Shown here: positions 32,536 to 41,554 of the stretch, piece by piece | Position numbering within the stretch: the first letter of the stretch is position 1 | Layout: the number at the start of each line of letters is the position of its first letter | Source of the DNA: Pollutimonas sp. M17 | GTDB lineage: Bacteria > Pseudomonadota > Gammaproteobacteria > Burkholderiales > Burkholderiaceae_B | Length of the DNA: 64,000 nucleotides | Reading direction: 5' to 3' | Assembly (NCBI RefSeq): GCF_025836975.1 | Contig: NZ_CP107548.1 | Coordinates: 1,426,001-1,490,000 of the forward strand | The notes under the pieces: generated by a model | What the model saw: only the letters and a program-made list of their open reading frames with translations | Told to the model about the DNA's origin: nothing | Database searches by the model: none | Made by a program: the position numbers and the translations under genes

Positions 32536-34230
32536 CTAGGTCGGAATGCTGTGGGCCTTATGGGTCTGGCTGGCGTCTTCGGGCAGCGGGCTGTTGGTGT
32601 TGCCCGACAGCGCCGCGCTAAGGCTGTATAGGGGGGCGAAGGACTCCGCCTGGGCCATGGGCCAGCCGGTCCGGAATATGGTCAGCCGGAACTTGCCTTC
32701 CAGCAGTTCGCCTTTTTCCAGGTCGGGAAACAGGGCGGACAGCACCCGTACTTCGCCGTTGGAAATACGCTTGGCGATATGGTGCGGGCGCAGTTCGTCG
32801 GGATGCCGCAGGCCGGCCGCACCCAACAGCTCGGCCAGGGCCTTCAGGGTATTTCCATGGAAGCTGGCGACCCGCAGCGACTTGTCGCTCACCACCAGCG
32901 CGGCCTGGCGTTTGGGGTCCTGGGTGGTGACTCCGGTGGGGCATTTGCCCGTGTGACAGGCCTGCGCCTGTATGCAGCCGATGGCGAACATGAAGCCGCG
33001 TGCGCTGTTGCACCAGTCCGCGCCCAGTGCCATGACCCGCGCCATGTCGAAGGCGCTGATGATCTTGCCCGAAGCGCCCAGCTTGATCTGGTCGCGCAGG
33101 CCGATGCCGACCAGCGTGTTATGGACCAGGCGCAATGCTTCGCGCAGCGGTGTGCCCACGTGGTCGACGAATTCGATCGGCGCCGCGCCGGTGCCGCCTT
33201 CTGCGCCGTCGACCACGATGAAGTCGGGCGTGATGCCGGTCTTGAGCATGGCCTTGGCGATGGCGAACCATTCCCAGGGGTGGCCGATGCAAAGCTTGAA
33301 TCCGACCGGCTTGCCGCCCGACAGCGTACGCAGGCGGGCGATGAAGTGCATGAGTTCGATGGGAGTGGTGAAGGCGCTGTGCTTCGAGGGTGAATTGCAG
33401 TCCTGCCATACGGGCACGCCTCGCGCCTCGGCGATCTCGGGGGTGACTTTGGGACCGGGCAGTATGCCGCCGTGGCCGGGCTTGGCGCCTTGCGACAGCT
33501 TGATCTCTATCATCTTGATGCTGTCCTGGCGGGCGCGGGCGGCAAAGATATCCTCGGAGAAGTTTCCTTTTTCATCGCCGCAGCCGAAATAGCCCGATCC
33601 GATGTTCCAGATCAGGTCGCCCTGATGCTCCAGGTGGTAGCGGCTGACGCCGCCTTCGCCGGTGTCGTGGGCGAAGTTGCCCAGCGCCGCGCCCTTGTTC
33701 AGCGCCAGCACGGCGTTGGCCGACAGGGCGCCGAAGCTCATGGCGGATATGTTCAGTGCCGACAGGCTGTAGGGTTGCGTGCAGTCCGGCCCGCCGACCA
33801 TGACGCGAAAGTCGCTGGTCTCGGGGTGGGCGGGTTCCATCGAATGGTTGATCCACTCGTAGTCGGTACGGTAGACATCGCCTTGTGTGCCGAAGGGGCG
33901 CTTGTCGATCTGGCGCTTGGCGCGCTGATACACCAGCGAACGGTCCACGCGCGAGAAGGGCAGCGAGGTCGTGTCGTCCTCGAAGAAGTATTGCCGCATC
34001 TCGGGGCGTATGAACTCGAAGAGAAAGCGCAGGTTGCCGATTACCGGGTAATTGCGCCGGATGGCGTGCCGGGTTTGCCGCAGGTCCAGGATGCCCAGCG
34101 CGGTCAGGGCGGCGAACAGGGCGGCGGCCAGCAGCCACCAGGCATCGGCAGCCATGCCCATGACGAGAAAAACCAGGGTCCCCAGTATGACCAGATAAAA
34201 GGCGGTATAGCGTGTCAGCAGGCGGTCCAT
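32536..34230 (-). CDS. FMN-binding glutamate synthase family protein
   Basis: A 564-residue protein with two N-terminal hydrophobic segments (FYLVILGTLVFLVMGMA, WWLLAAALFAALTALGIL), then the GltB-type FMN/synthase domain: ALNISAMSFGALSANAVLAL, HDTGEGGVSRYHL, HGGILPGPKVTPEIAEARG, DFIVVDGAEGGTGAAP and the 3Fe-4S Cys cluster CIQAQACHTGKCPTG. It has no amidotransferase domain, so it is not a full glutamate synthase; the true reaction of this membrane-anchored family is unsettled. ATG at 34230 has AAGGAA before it. It stands alone. Confidence 0.88.
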   Translation of the reverse strand: MDRLLTRYTAFYLVILGTLVFLVMGMAADAWWLLAAALFAALTALGILDLRQTRHAIRRNYPVIGNLRFLFEFIRPEMRQYFFEDDTTSLPFSRVDRSLVYQRAKRQIDKRPFGTQGDVYRTDYEWINHSMEPAHPETSDFRVMVGGPDCTQPYSLSALNISAMSFGALSANAVLALNKGAALGNFAHDTGEGGVSRYHLEHQGDLIWNIGSGYFGCGDEKGNFSEDIFAARARQDSIKMIEIKLSQGAKPGHGGILPGPKVTPEIAEARGVPVWQDCNSPSKHSAFTTPIELMHFIARLRTLSGGKPVGFKLCIGHPWEWFAIAKAMLKTGITPDFIVVDGAEGGTGAAPIEFVDHVGTPLREALRLVHNTLVGIGLRDQIKLGASGKIISAFDMARVMALGADWCNSARGFMFAIGCIQAQACHTGKCPTGVTTQDPKRQAALVVSDKSLRVASFHGNTLKALAELLGAAGLRHPDELRPHHIAKRISNGEVRVLSALFPDLEKGELLEGKFRLTIFRTGWPMAQAESFAPLYSLSAALSGNTNSPLPEDASQTHKAHSIPT

Positions 34231-34299
34231 GCGTTTCCTTTGTTTCAGAGTGTTGCTCCGTTCGATAGCCACAATGGTAAAATGCTTACCCTTCCAACA

Positions 34300-34358
34300 G
34301 CAAGGACGACCTTGCCGCTTAGGCGCCGCCAAGCGAACATGCAAGGGGACGGCCCCTG
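34300..34358 (+). promoter_or_regulatory. Guanidine-II (mini-ykkC) riboswitch
   Basis: Two hairpins with ACGR tetraloops, the defining form of this class: GCAAGG-ACGA-CCTTGC (34300-34315) and AGGGG-ACGG-CCCCT (34344-34357). The second lies just before the GGAG ribosome-binding site of gdx (34361-34364). Guanidinium binding to both loops would free the ribosome-binding site. The 28-bp linker is within the usual range. Confidence 0.93.
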
Positions 34359-34370
34359 TCGGAGAATCCT

Positions 34371-34697
34371 ATGTCGACATCCATGTCCTGGCTGATCCTG
34401 CTTGTCGCGGGCCTTTTTGAAACAGGCTGGGCCATCGGCCTGAAGTACACCGAAGGTTTCACCCGATTCTGGCCCAGCGCGGGTACATTGCTGGCCATGC
34501 TGATCAGCGTGGTGATGCTGGGCATCGCCATGAAGCAGTTGCCGGTGGGCTCGGCCTACGCCGTTTGGGTGGGGATAGGCGCCGTGGGAACGGTTATATT
34601 GGGAATCGTTCTGTTCGGCGATTCAGCCAGTCTTCCCCGATTGGTCAGCGTCGGCTTCATTATCCTGGGGATCATCGGCCTGAAGCTGGCCGGCTGA
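34371..34697 (+). CDS. gdx: Guanidinium exporter, SMR family (Gdx/SugE)
   Basis: A 108-residue four-helix small multidrug-resistance-type protein: [20 protein letters not shown] holds the essential Glu in helix 1, then [40 protein letters not shown] and a last helix. The helix-1 G-x-x-W-A-x-G-L-K pattern marks the Gdx subtype over EmrE. The guanidine-II riboswitch in front fixes the function as guanidinium/H+ antiport. Confidence 0.95.
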   Translation: MSTSMSWLILLVAGLFETGWAIGLKYTEGFTRFWPSAGTLLAMLISVVMLGIAMKQLPVGSAYAVWVGIGAVGTVILGIVLFGDSASLPRLVSVGFIILGIIGLKLAG

Positions 34698-34714
34698 AAC
34701 AAGGGGGCATTCCA

Positions 34715-35149
34715 TTGAGTCAGAAAATCAAGGTCGTCGTGAGCGATTGGGTGTCGTGTCGGCACGACGCCATGGCCATACGGCACGAGGTCTTCGTAGT
34801 GGAGCAGCATGTGCCCCCTGAACTCGAAATGGACGACCATGACCCACACTGCATGCATGCCGTGGCTTATGACGAGCGGGGCAGGGCGCTGGGAACCGGC
34901 CGCTTGCTGCCCGATGCGCATATCGGCAGGATGGCGGTCCGGGCGGACTGCCGCGGGGCCGGAATCGGCTCGATGCTGCTGGCGGCCCTGGTTGAAGAGG
35001 CCAGGCGCCGCCATTACATGGAAGTGGTGCTTTCCGCGCAACTGCATGCCCAGGATTTCTACGCCCGACACGGTTTCGTGCCGGAGGGAAGCATCTATAT
35101 GGATGCGGGCATCGAGCACGTAACCATGCGGCGCGCCCTGACCGCCTGA
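34715..35149 (+). CDS. GNAT-family N-acetyltransferase
   Basis: A 144-residue acetyltransferase of the ElaA/YjcF-like subgroup. AMAIRHEVFVVEQHVPPELE is the N-terminal signature, IGRMAVRADCRGAGIGSMLL is the acetyl-CoA pyrophosphate loop, and FYARHGFVPEGSIYMDAGIE the C-terminal end. A TTG start at 34715 behind AGGGGG is preferred; there is no ATG near. It follows gdx by 17 bp and may share its riboswitch-controlled transcript. Substrate unknown; an action on guanidine-related compounds is conceivable only from context. Confidence 0.85.
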   Translation: MSQKIKVVVSDWVSCRHDAMAIRHEVFVVEQHVPPELEMDDHDPHCMHAVAYDERGRALGTGRLLPDAHIGRMAVRADCRGAGIGSMLLAALVEEARRRHYMEVVLSAQLHAQDFYARHGFVPEGSIYMDAGIEHVTMRRALTA

Positions 35150-35158
35150 GCCCTTGCT

Positions 35159-36235
35159 CTAATCGCCGCCGGCTATGGCCGCGGCCACCGCATCGCCCAT
35201 TTCCGACGTCCCTACCTGCCTGCATCCGGGCTGGGCGATGTCGGCCGTGCGGTAGCCGTCGGCCAGCACCTTGCGCACGGCGCGCTCGACGCGGTCGGCC
35301 TGGTCGGGCTGGTTGAGCGAGTATCGCAGCATCATGCCCATGGAAAGTATCGAGGCGATCGGATTGGCCAGGTTGCGGCCGGCGATATCCGGCGCGGTGC
35401 CGTGCACGGGCTCATACAGGCCTTTTTGATCGAGCGCCAGCGAGGCCGACGGCAGCATGCCGATGGAACCGGTCAGCATCGCGGCGGCGTCCGACAGGAT
35501 GTCGCCGAAGATATTGCCGGTCACCATGACGTCGAACTGGCGGGGAGCCCGCATGAGCATCATCGCCGCGGCGTCCACGAACAGATGCGTCAGTTCGACG
35601 TCCGGGTACTGACTGGACACGCGCGTGACCACCTCGCGCCACAATTGCCCGGTTTCCAGGACATTGGCCTTGTCCACCGAGCAGACCTTGCCGCGGCGCT
35701 TGCGCGCCGTCTGGAACGCGACATGCGCGATGCGCTCGACTTCGGACTCCGAATAGCGCATGGTGTTATAGCCTTCGCGCTCTCCGGAGGGCAGTGTGTG
35801 GATGCCGCGCGGTTCGCCGAAGTAGATGTCGCCGGTCAGTTCGCGCAATATCATCAGATCCAGCCCCTCCACGATTTCCGGCTTCAGGCTGGATGCCCCC
35901 GCCAGTTCGGGAAACAGGAAGGCAGGGCGGAAATTGGCGAACAGCCCCAGCTTTTTGCGCAGGCGCAGCAGGCTCGCCCCGGGCCGCATGGCGTAAGGGA
36001 TGGTCTCGTCGCCCGGGACGCCGGCCGCGCCGAACAGGATGGCGTCCGCGGCGCCGGCGATCTCGGCGGTTTCGGCGGGCAGCGGGTCGCCCGCGGCGTC
36101 TATGCCCGCCTGGCCTATGGGCGCTTCGATCAGCTCCAGCGCCGTATCCCGGCCCAGGACTGCGCGCAATACCTTTACGGCTTCGGTTGTCACTTCTTTG
36201 CCTATGCCGTCGCCTGGCAGGACCGCGATTTTCAT
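35159..36235 (-). CDS. leuB: 3-isopropylmalate dehydrogenase
   Basis: NAD-dependent decarboxylating dehydrogenase, third step of leucine synthesis, 358 aa. Motifs are [66 protein letters not shown] and [26 protein letters not shown] precedes the ATG at 36235. Last gene of the bug-leuC-leuD-leuB operon. Relatives act on other 2-alkylmalates; the presence of complete leuC and leuD beside it supports the assignment. Confidence 0.93.
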   Translation of the reverse strand: MKIAVLPGDGIGKEVTTEAVKVLRAVLGRDTALELIEAPIGQAGIDAAGDPLPAETAEIAGAADAILFGAAGVPGDETIPYAMRPGASLLRLRKKLGLFANFRPAFLFPELAGASSLKPEIVEGLDLMILRELTGDIYFGEPRGIHTLPSGEREGYNTMRYSESEVERIAHVAFQTARKRRGKVCSVDKANVLETGQLWREVVTRVSSQYPDVELTHLFVDAAAMMLMRAPRQFDVMVTGNIFGDILSDAAAMLTGSIGMLPSASLALDQKGLYEPVHGTAPDIAGRNLANPIASILSMGMMLRYSLNQPDQADRVERAVRKVLADGYRTADIAQPGCRQVGTSEMGDAVAAAIAGGD

Positions 36236-36282
36236 TGAATGTTCCTCAAGATTGAACAGTGGGTGGCTTGTCGTGCCCGCCG

Positions 36283-36882
36283 CTATGGATGCGTGGCGGC
36301 GTAGCGTTGTTCGAACGCGGCGATCTGATCGGCCTTTTGCAAGGTGTAGTCCAGCTCGTTCAGGCCTTCGATCAGGCATTTCTTCGAAAAGGCGTCGATG
36401 TCGAAGCTATGGGTGGCGCCGTCGGGAGCCGTGACGGTCTGGGCGGGAAGATCCACAATCGCGCGTGCGCCCGGCTTGGCCTGCGCCATTTCCAGCAGCC
36501 GGGCGACAGCCTGGGCGGGCAGCACCACCGGCAGCAGGCCGTTCTTGAGCGCATTGGAGAAGAAGATGTCGCCGAAGCTGGGCGCGATCACGGCGCGAAA
36601 GCCATAGTCGTGCAAAGCCCATACGGCATGCTCTCGCGAGGAACCGCAGCCGAAGTTTTCTTGAGCGACCACGATGCGGGCCTGGCGGTAGGCTTGCTGG
36701 TTCAGCACGAATTCCGGATTCTCCCTGCCTTCTTTATCGAAGCGCAGATCGCGGAACAGGAACTGGCCGAAATCGTCCGAGCGCGGCTTTTGCAGGTAGC
36801 GTGCGGGAACGACCTGGTCGGTATCCACATTGGCGCGAGCAACGGGCAGCATCGCGGCGTCGAGATGGGGAAAGGGTTCCAT
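36283..36882 (-). CDS. leuD: 3-isopropylmalate dehydratase small subunit
   Basis: A 199-residue swivelling subunit of isopropylmalate isomerase, pairing with Leu[36 protein letters not shown] and [20 protein letters not shown] are diagnostic. It starts three bases after the leuC stop, so the pair is made in step. Confidence 0.94.
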   Translation of the reverse strand: MEPFPHLDAAMLPVARANVDTDQVVPARYLQKPRSDDFGQFLFRDLRFDKEGRENPEFVLNQQAYRQARIVVAQENFGCGSSREHAVWALHDYGFRAVIAPSFGDIFFSNALKNGLLPVVLPAQAVARLLEMAQAKPGARAIVDLPAQTVTAPDGATHSFDIDAFSKKCLIEGLNELDYTLQKADQIAAFEQRYAATHP

Positions 36883-36885
36883 GTT

Positions 36886-38310
36886 TCAGCTCCTGGCTGG
36901 AAGTTGCCGGACGTCGACCAGATGGCCGGCGATCGCCGCGGCGGCCGCCATGGCGGGGCTCATCAGATGGGTGCGCGCGCCCGGGCCCTGGCGTCCGACG
37001 AAGTTGCGGTTCGACGTCGAGGCGCAGCGCTGTTGCGGCGCCACCAGGTCGCCATTGGTGGCCAGGCACATGGAGCAGCCGGCATGGCGCCAGTCGAATC
37101 CGGCATCGCGAAATATCTTGTCCAGCCCTTCGCGCTCGGCCTGCGCCTTGACCAGGCCCGAGCCCGGAACGACCCAGGCCTGGACGCCCTTGGCGACATG
37201 GCGTCCCTCGGCCACCGCGGCCGCGCTGCGCAGGTCTTCGATGCGGCCGTTGGTACAGGAGCCGATGAAGACCCGGTCGACGGCGATATCCGTCAGGGGA
37301 GTGCCGGGCTTCAGGCCCATATAGGCCAGGGTGCGCGCCATGGCATCGCGCCGCCGGGGATCTTGCGCGGCGCTGGGGTCGGGCACGCGCCCCGAGATGG
37401 GCAAGGCGTCTTCGGGGCTGTTGCCCCAGGTGACCATGGGGCCGATTTCATCGGCGTGCAGGACGACTTCCCGATCGAACCGGGCACCGGGATCGCTGGG
37501 CAGGGTGCGCCAGCCGGCCACGGCGGCGTCCCAATCGGCGCCCTGCGGGGCGTAGGGGCGGCCCTTGAGCCAGGCGAAGGTGGTTTCGTCCGGAGCGATC
37601 ATGCCGGCGCGCGCGCCGGCTTCGATCGACATATTGCAGACGGTCAGCCGCCCTTCCATCGACAGGGCCGTGATCGCGGAGCCGGCATACTCGATGACGT
37701 GCCCGGTGGCTCCTGCGGCGCCGATGCGGCTGATGATCGCCAGGATGATGTCTTTCGCCGTGACGCCGTCGGCAAGGCGCCCGTCTATGCTTACCCGCAA
37801 GGTGGCGGGCTTGTTCTGCCAGATCGATTGCGTTGCCAGCACGTGGGCGACCTCGGAAGCGCCGATTCCGAAAGCCAGTGCGCCCAGTGCGCCATGGGTG
37901 GAGGTGTGGCTGTCGCCGCAGACGATCAGCGAGCCGGGCAGGCTGAGGCCCTGCTCCGGCCCGACGACATGGACGATGCCCTGGCGCGGGTCGTCCAGCC
38001 CGAAGTACTCGATGCCCGCCCCGGTGCTGTCCTGGCGCAGCGCGTCGACCATGGCCCGTTTTTCCGGGTCGGCGATATCGGCCAGGTCGCGGCTGCCGGT
38101 CGGCACGTAATGGTCCGGCGTCGCGAACGCGCGCTGCGGGGCGCGCAGCGGCAAGCCTTGCTGGCGCAGCATTTCGAAGGCGGGCGCCGAGCCGTCCTGG
38201 ACCAGGTGGCGGTCCACATACAGCAGGCTCTGGCCGTCTTCACGGCGCAGTATTTCATGGCGCGCCCAGATCTTCTCGAACAGGCTGCGGGGCGGAGGAG
38301 TCGTCTGCAT
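36886..38310 (-). CDS. leuC: 3-isopropylmalate dehydratase large subunit
   Basis: A 474-residue aconitase-family enzyme with a 4Fe-4S cluster. [11 protein letters not shown] and [20 protein letters not shown] are visible in the first part; the cluster Cys residues lie in [12 protein letters not shown] and in [11 protein letters not shown] (Cys412, Cys415), followed by [15 protein letters not shown]. No strong ribosome-binding site precedes its ATG. It follows the Bug-type gene by 23 bp. No leuA is present in the window. Confidence 0.94.
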   Translation of the reverse strand: MQTTPPPRSLFEKIWARHEILRREDGQSLLYVDRHLVQDGSAPAFEMLRQQGLPLRAPQRAFATPDHYVPTGSRDLADIADPEKRAMVDALRQDSTGAGIEYFGLDDPRQGIVHVVGPEQGLSLPGSLIVCGDSHTSTHGALGALAFGIGASEVAHVLATQSIWQNKPATLRVSIDGRLADGVTAKDIILAIISRIGAAGATGHVIEYAGSAITALSMEGRLTVCNMSIEAGARAGMIAPDETTFAWLKGRPYAPQGADWDAAVAGWRTLPSDPGARFDREVVLHADEIGPMVTWGNSPEDALPISGRVPDPSAAQDPRRRDAMARTLAYMGLKPGTPLTDIAVDRVFIGSCTNGRIEDLRSAAAVAEGRHVAKGVQAWVVPGSGLVKAQAEREGLDKIFRDAGFDWRHAGCSMCLATNGDLVAPQQRCASTSNRNFVGRQGPGARTHLMSPAMAAAAAIAGHLVDVRQLPARS

Positions 38311-38333
38311 GATGTCTACGGTATGGTGGGGGT

Positions 38334-39305
38334 TCAGTCCAGCTTGGCGCCCGACAGTTTCACGATGCTTTCATAGCGCTTGGTTTCGGAAGCCATGAAG
38401 GCGGCGAATTCTTCGGGGGTGCCGCCGCCCACTTCCGCGCCATAGTCGGCCATGAGGGTCTGCACTCTCTTGTCCGACTTGAGCACTTCATTGGCTTCGC
38501 GGTTGAGCCGCTCGATGATGGGGCGCGGCGTGCCGGCGGGCGCCATCAGGCCATACCAGGACGAGGCATATATGGGCATGCCCAATTCGTCAAAAGTCGG
38601 GACGTCGGGCAGCGCGGGGTTGCGCTTTTTTGATGCCACGGCCAGGGCCCTGAGCTTGCCTCCGGCGATCAGCGGCAGACAGGTGGTGGTGTCGAGCATC
38701 AGTGAAATCTGGCCCGCCATCAGGTCGGCTTCGGCCGGCGCCGTGCCTTTGTAGGGCACGTGAACGATGTCGATCTTCGCGGTGCTCATGAACTGCACCG
38801 CGGCCAGGTGCTGCGAGGATCCGACCCCTCCCGATCCGTAGTTCAGCTTGCCGGGATTGGCCTTGGCGTAGTCCACGACGTCCTGCACGCTCTTGAAGGG
38901 CGATGCGGTGGGAACGACCAGGATATTGGGCACCGACGACACGAACATGATGGGCGCGAAATCCTTGACGGGATCGAAGCCCAGCTTGGAATAGAGGTGG
39001 ACGTTGACGGCATTGGGGCTGATCGAGCCCATCAGCAGGTTGTAGCCGTCGGGTTCGCTGCGTGCGGCGATCGCCGTGCCGATGTTGCCGCCGGCGCCGG
39101 CCTTGTTGTCCACCACGATGGACTGGCCCAGCCGTTTGGCCAGGGGTTCGGCCAGCATGCGGCCCATGGTGTCCACGCCGCCGCCCGGTGGCCAGGGCAC
39201 ATACATGCGGATGGCATGGTCGGGATAGTCTTGCGCCTGAACGGCGCAAGTGAAGGTGCCGCAGGCTAGCAGTATTCCGGCCAGCCAAGTATGTATCTTA
39301 TTCAT
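38334..39305 (-). CDS. Bug-family (TctC) tripartite tricarboxylate transporter receptor
   Basis: A 323-residue periplasmic solute-binding protein. The signal peptide [18 protein letters not shown] ends near AVQA. The mature part has the family pattern [60 protein letters not shown] and [15 protein letters not shown] precedes the ATG at 39305. No TctA/TctB genes are nearby, as is common for Bug proteins in Alcaligenaceae. Its place ahead of leuCDB suggests a dicarboxylate or malate-like ligand sensed or taken up with that pathway. Confidence 0.93.
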   Translation of the reverse strand: MNKIHTWLAGILLACGTFTCAVQAQDYPDHAIRMYVPWPPGGGVDTMGRMLAEPLAKRLGQSIVVDNKAGAGGNIGTAIAARSEPDGYNLLMGSISPNAVNVHLYSKLGFDPVKDFAPIMFVSSVPNILVVPTASPFKSVQDVVDYAKANPGKLNYGSGGVGSSQHLAAVQFMSTAKIDIVHVPYKGTAPAEADLMAGQISLMLDTTTCLPLIAGGKLRALAVASKKRNPALPDVPTFDELGMPIYASSWYGLMAPAGTPRPIIERLNREANEVLKSDKRVQTLMADYGAEVGGGTPEEFAAFMASETKRYESIVKLSGAKLD

Positions 39306-39395
39306 GATGGAAGTCTCCTTGGGTCTTGTAATAGTTCTGCCCGGCCATTCTTGAATAAAAGGAGACCCCTGGCAAACACAATTAAGGCATAATAA

Positions 39396-39414
39396 GCATG
39401 AGTAAAACTCATGC
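39396..39414. promoter_or_regulatory. Palindromic LysR-type operator between bug and lysR
   Basis: GCATGAGT-AAA-ACTCATGC is a perfect 8-3-8 inverted repeat and includes the T-N11-A pattern of LysR sites. It lies 12 bp before the lysR gene and 90 bp from the divergent bug gene. Confidence 0.8.
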
Positions 39415-39426
39415 CTGGGCTGTCTT

Positions 39427-40353
39427 ATGCGTCGTTTGCCTCCCTTGAATGCTTTGCGCGCTTTTGAAGCTTCCGCGCGCAACACCAGTTTTACCCGCGC
39501 CGCCCAGGAACTTTGTGTGACCCAGGGCGCGGTCAGCCGCCACGTCGGCGCGCTGGAGGACTGGCTGAAGATCAAACTGTTCGAACGCGGGCGCTATGGG
39601 ATAGAGCTCACCGTCCAGGGCTCCGTGTATTTCCGCACGATCAAGAATGCGCTGGACCAGATCGAGTACGGCAGCCAGCAGCTGCGCCAGCGTCCGGATG
39701 AAAACCGGCTGCGCATCAAATTGCCGCCGACCTTCGCGATACGCTGGCTGGTGCCGCGGCTCGCCCGCTTCCACGCCTTGCATCCGGGCATCGACGTCCA
39801 GATCACCACCTCGCACCAGCGCGCCGATTTCGATCGGGAGGACGTGGACGTCAGCATCCATTCCGAAGCTCATCATCCCGGCGATTCGGCCGGTACGCGG
39901 TATCTTTATCTGTTTGGCGAAACCCTGCTGCCGGTCTGCGCTCCCGGCCTGCTCGGCAGGGAGCCGGCGCTGTCCGAACCCGGCGACCTGGCGGGCCATG
40001 TCCTGCTGTGCTCGATGAATCGCCCCATGGACTGGCCGACCTGGCTGGAGGCGGCGGATGTCGGACATATCGATGGCAACAGCGGACTGAAATTCGAGAA
40101 TGCCGCGCTGGCCTACCAGGCGGCCACGGACCAGTTGGGCGTGATGGTGGCGCAGCTTGCCTTCGTCAATGACGACCTTGCTTCCGGACGCCTGGTGGCG
40201 CCTTTCGGCTTGCGGGTGGCCACCCCGGGTGCTTATTATCTGGCGTACCGCGCCGACGTCCCCAAGCCGGCCCGCATCCAGACATTCGAAGACTGGATAC
40301 TCGCGGAAGCCGATGCCATGAGCCGCCAGTTCGCGGACGAGAAGGGCGGTTAG
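39427..40353 (+). CDS. LysR-family transcriptional regulator (GcvA-like)
   Basis: A 308-residue regulator. The winged helix-turn-helix LNALRAFEASARNTSFTRAA plus ELCVTQGAVSRHVGALEDWL is of the GcvA type, and the rest is the effector-binding domain (LPPTFAIRWLVPRLARFHAL). Divergent from bug-leuCDB, so it most likely controls that operon and itself, perhaps with an isopropylmalate-like effector. Ends 16 bp before the convergent DMT gene. Confidence 0.93.
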   Translation: MRRLPPLNALRAFEASARNTSFTRAAQELCVTQGAVSRHVGALEDWLKIKLFERGRYGIELTVQGSVYFRTIKNALDQIEYGSQQLRQRPDENRLRIKLPPTFAIRWLVPRLARFHALHPGIDVQITTSHQRADFDREDVDVSIHSEAHHPGDSAGTRYLYLFGETLLPVCAPGLLGREPALSEPGDLAGHVLLCSMNRPMDWPTWLEAADVGHIDGNSGLKFENAALAYQAATDQLGVMVAQLAFVNDDLASGRLVAPFGLRVATPGAYYLAYRADVPKPARIQTFEDWILAEADAMSRQFADEKGG

Positions 40354-40368
40354 CCGCGCCTGGAAGCC

Positions 40369-41274
40369 CTACCGGCCGGTTGTCCGGGGCTTGCGGCGCG
40401 GCTTGAGCTCGCTGACGACGACGCTGACGACGATCAAGGCTCCACCCAGCAGGGCCAGGCCGGGAAGGCGTTCGCCCGCGATGCGCCCGACGATGCCGGC
40501 CCATACGGGTTCGCCCGCATAGATGACGGTGGCCCGGGTGGGCGCGACCGACTTTTGCGCCCAATTTATGGTCAGCTGGATCAGGGCGCTGGCGACGCCC
40601 ATTCCCATCGCCAGGCCAATCAGCAGCCAGGAAAAGGCGGGCAGCGCTTCTCCGGTTGCCGGCATCAGCAGAAAGGATATCAAGGCGGTCACGGCAAGCT
40701 GCACGACCGTGACCCGCCGGCTGTCCACCGAGCCTGCAAAATGGCCGATGAGGATGATTTCGACGGCGATGGACAGCGCGCCGATCAGCGTCAGGAATTC
40801 CCCCAGGCTGAACGCCACCTGGCCGGCCTGGGGGCCGGCCAGCAGGATCAATCCCGTAAAGGCCAATGCAATGCCGACCCAGCTCATGACCAGCGGACGG
40901 CGCTTCAGCACGCCCCATTGAAGCAGGGGAACAATCGGAACGTACAGCGCGGTGATGAAGGCGGACTTGCTGCTCGAAATCGTTTGCAATCCATAGGTCT
41001 GGAGTGCGTAGCCGAAGAAAATGGTGACGCCGATGGCCGAGCCGGCCCACAACTCGCGGCGCGTCAGTCCCCGCATGACCTTGCGGGAAAAAACCGCCGC
41101 CAGCAACGCCGCCGAGGCGAATCGCAGCCCCACAAAAAACAGGGGGCCGCTGACGGTGAGCGCCTGCTGGACCGCCAGGAAGGTGCCGCCCCAGATCATG
41201 GTGATGGCAATCAGGGCCAGCTCCTGGCGGCTGATGGCAGGCTTGTTTTGGGCTAGCTGGGTGACCGTTTCCAT
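40369..41274 (-). CDS. EamA/DMT-superfamily permease
   Basis: A 301-residue transporter with ten hydrophobic helices in two EamA repeats (LIAITMIWGGTFLAVQQAL and, in the second half, ALIQLTINWAQKSVAPTRAT then YAGEPVWAGIVGRIAGERL). The layout fits drug/metabolite exporters of the YedA type. Substrate unknown. It stands alone between lysR and tRNA-Leu. Confidence 0.88.
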   Translation of the reverse strand: METVTQLAQNKPAISRQELALIAITMIWGGTFLAVQQALTVSGPLFFVGLRFASAALLAAVFSRKVMRGLTRRELWAGSAIGVTIFFGYALQTYGLQTISSSKSAFITALYVPIVPLLQWGVLKRRPLVMSWVGIALAFTGLILLAGPQAGQVAFSLGEFLTLIGALSIAVEIILIGHFAGSVDSRRVTVVQLAVTALISFLLMPATGEALPAFSWLLIGLAMGMGVASALIQLTINWAQKSVAPTRATVIYAGEPVWAGIVGRIAGERLPGLALLGGALIVVSVVVSELKPRRKPRTTGR

Positions 41275-41290
41275 GAAGGGCGCCGTAAAT

Positions 41291-41325
41291 ACAAAAAACC
41301 TCGTAATCCGGCGGATTACGAGGTT
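41291..41325 (-). terminator. Terminator of the first tRNA-Leu
   Basis: Perfect 13-bp stem, AACCTCGTAATCC (41297-41309) with GGATTACGAGGTT (41313-41325), 3-nt loop and a run of T residues on the minus strand. Confidence 0.92.
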
Positions 41326-41352
41326 TCTCGAGGGCTTTCCGTAAAAAGCCTA

Positions 41353-41437
41353 TGGTGCCCAGGAGAGGACTCGAACCTCCACACCTTGCGGCACATGGAC
41401 CTGAACCATGCGCGTCTACCAATTCCGCCACCTGGGC
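41353..41437 (-). tRNA. tRNA-Leu(CAG), first copy
   Basis: An 85-nt class II tRNA with encoded CCA: acceptor GCCCAGG/CCTGGGC, anticodon stem CATGG/CCATG with loop TTCAGGT, a long variable arm (TGCCGCAAGGTGTG region) and T-loop TTCGAGT. Identical to the copy at 44567-44651. Confidence 0.96.
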
Positions 41438-41554
41438 ACGACGAGGGCGAATCATACACCAAATATGCGCGCCGCACATAGCTCTTACTGGCTATATGTT
41501 TCCAAATGTATTGCATCCATAATGTGCGTCAATTTTCAACGATGAGCAGCCGCC

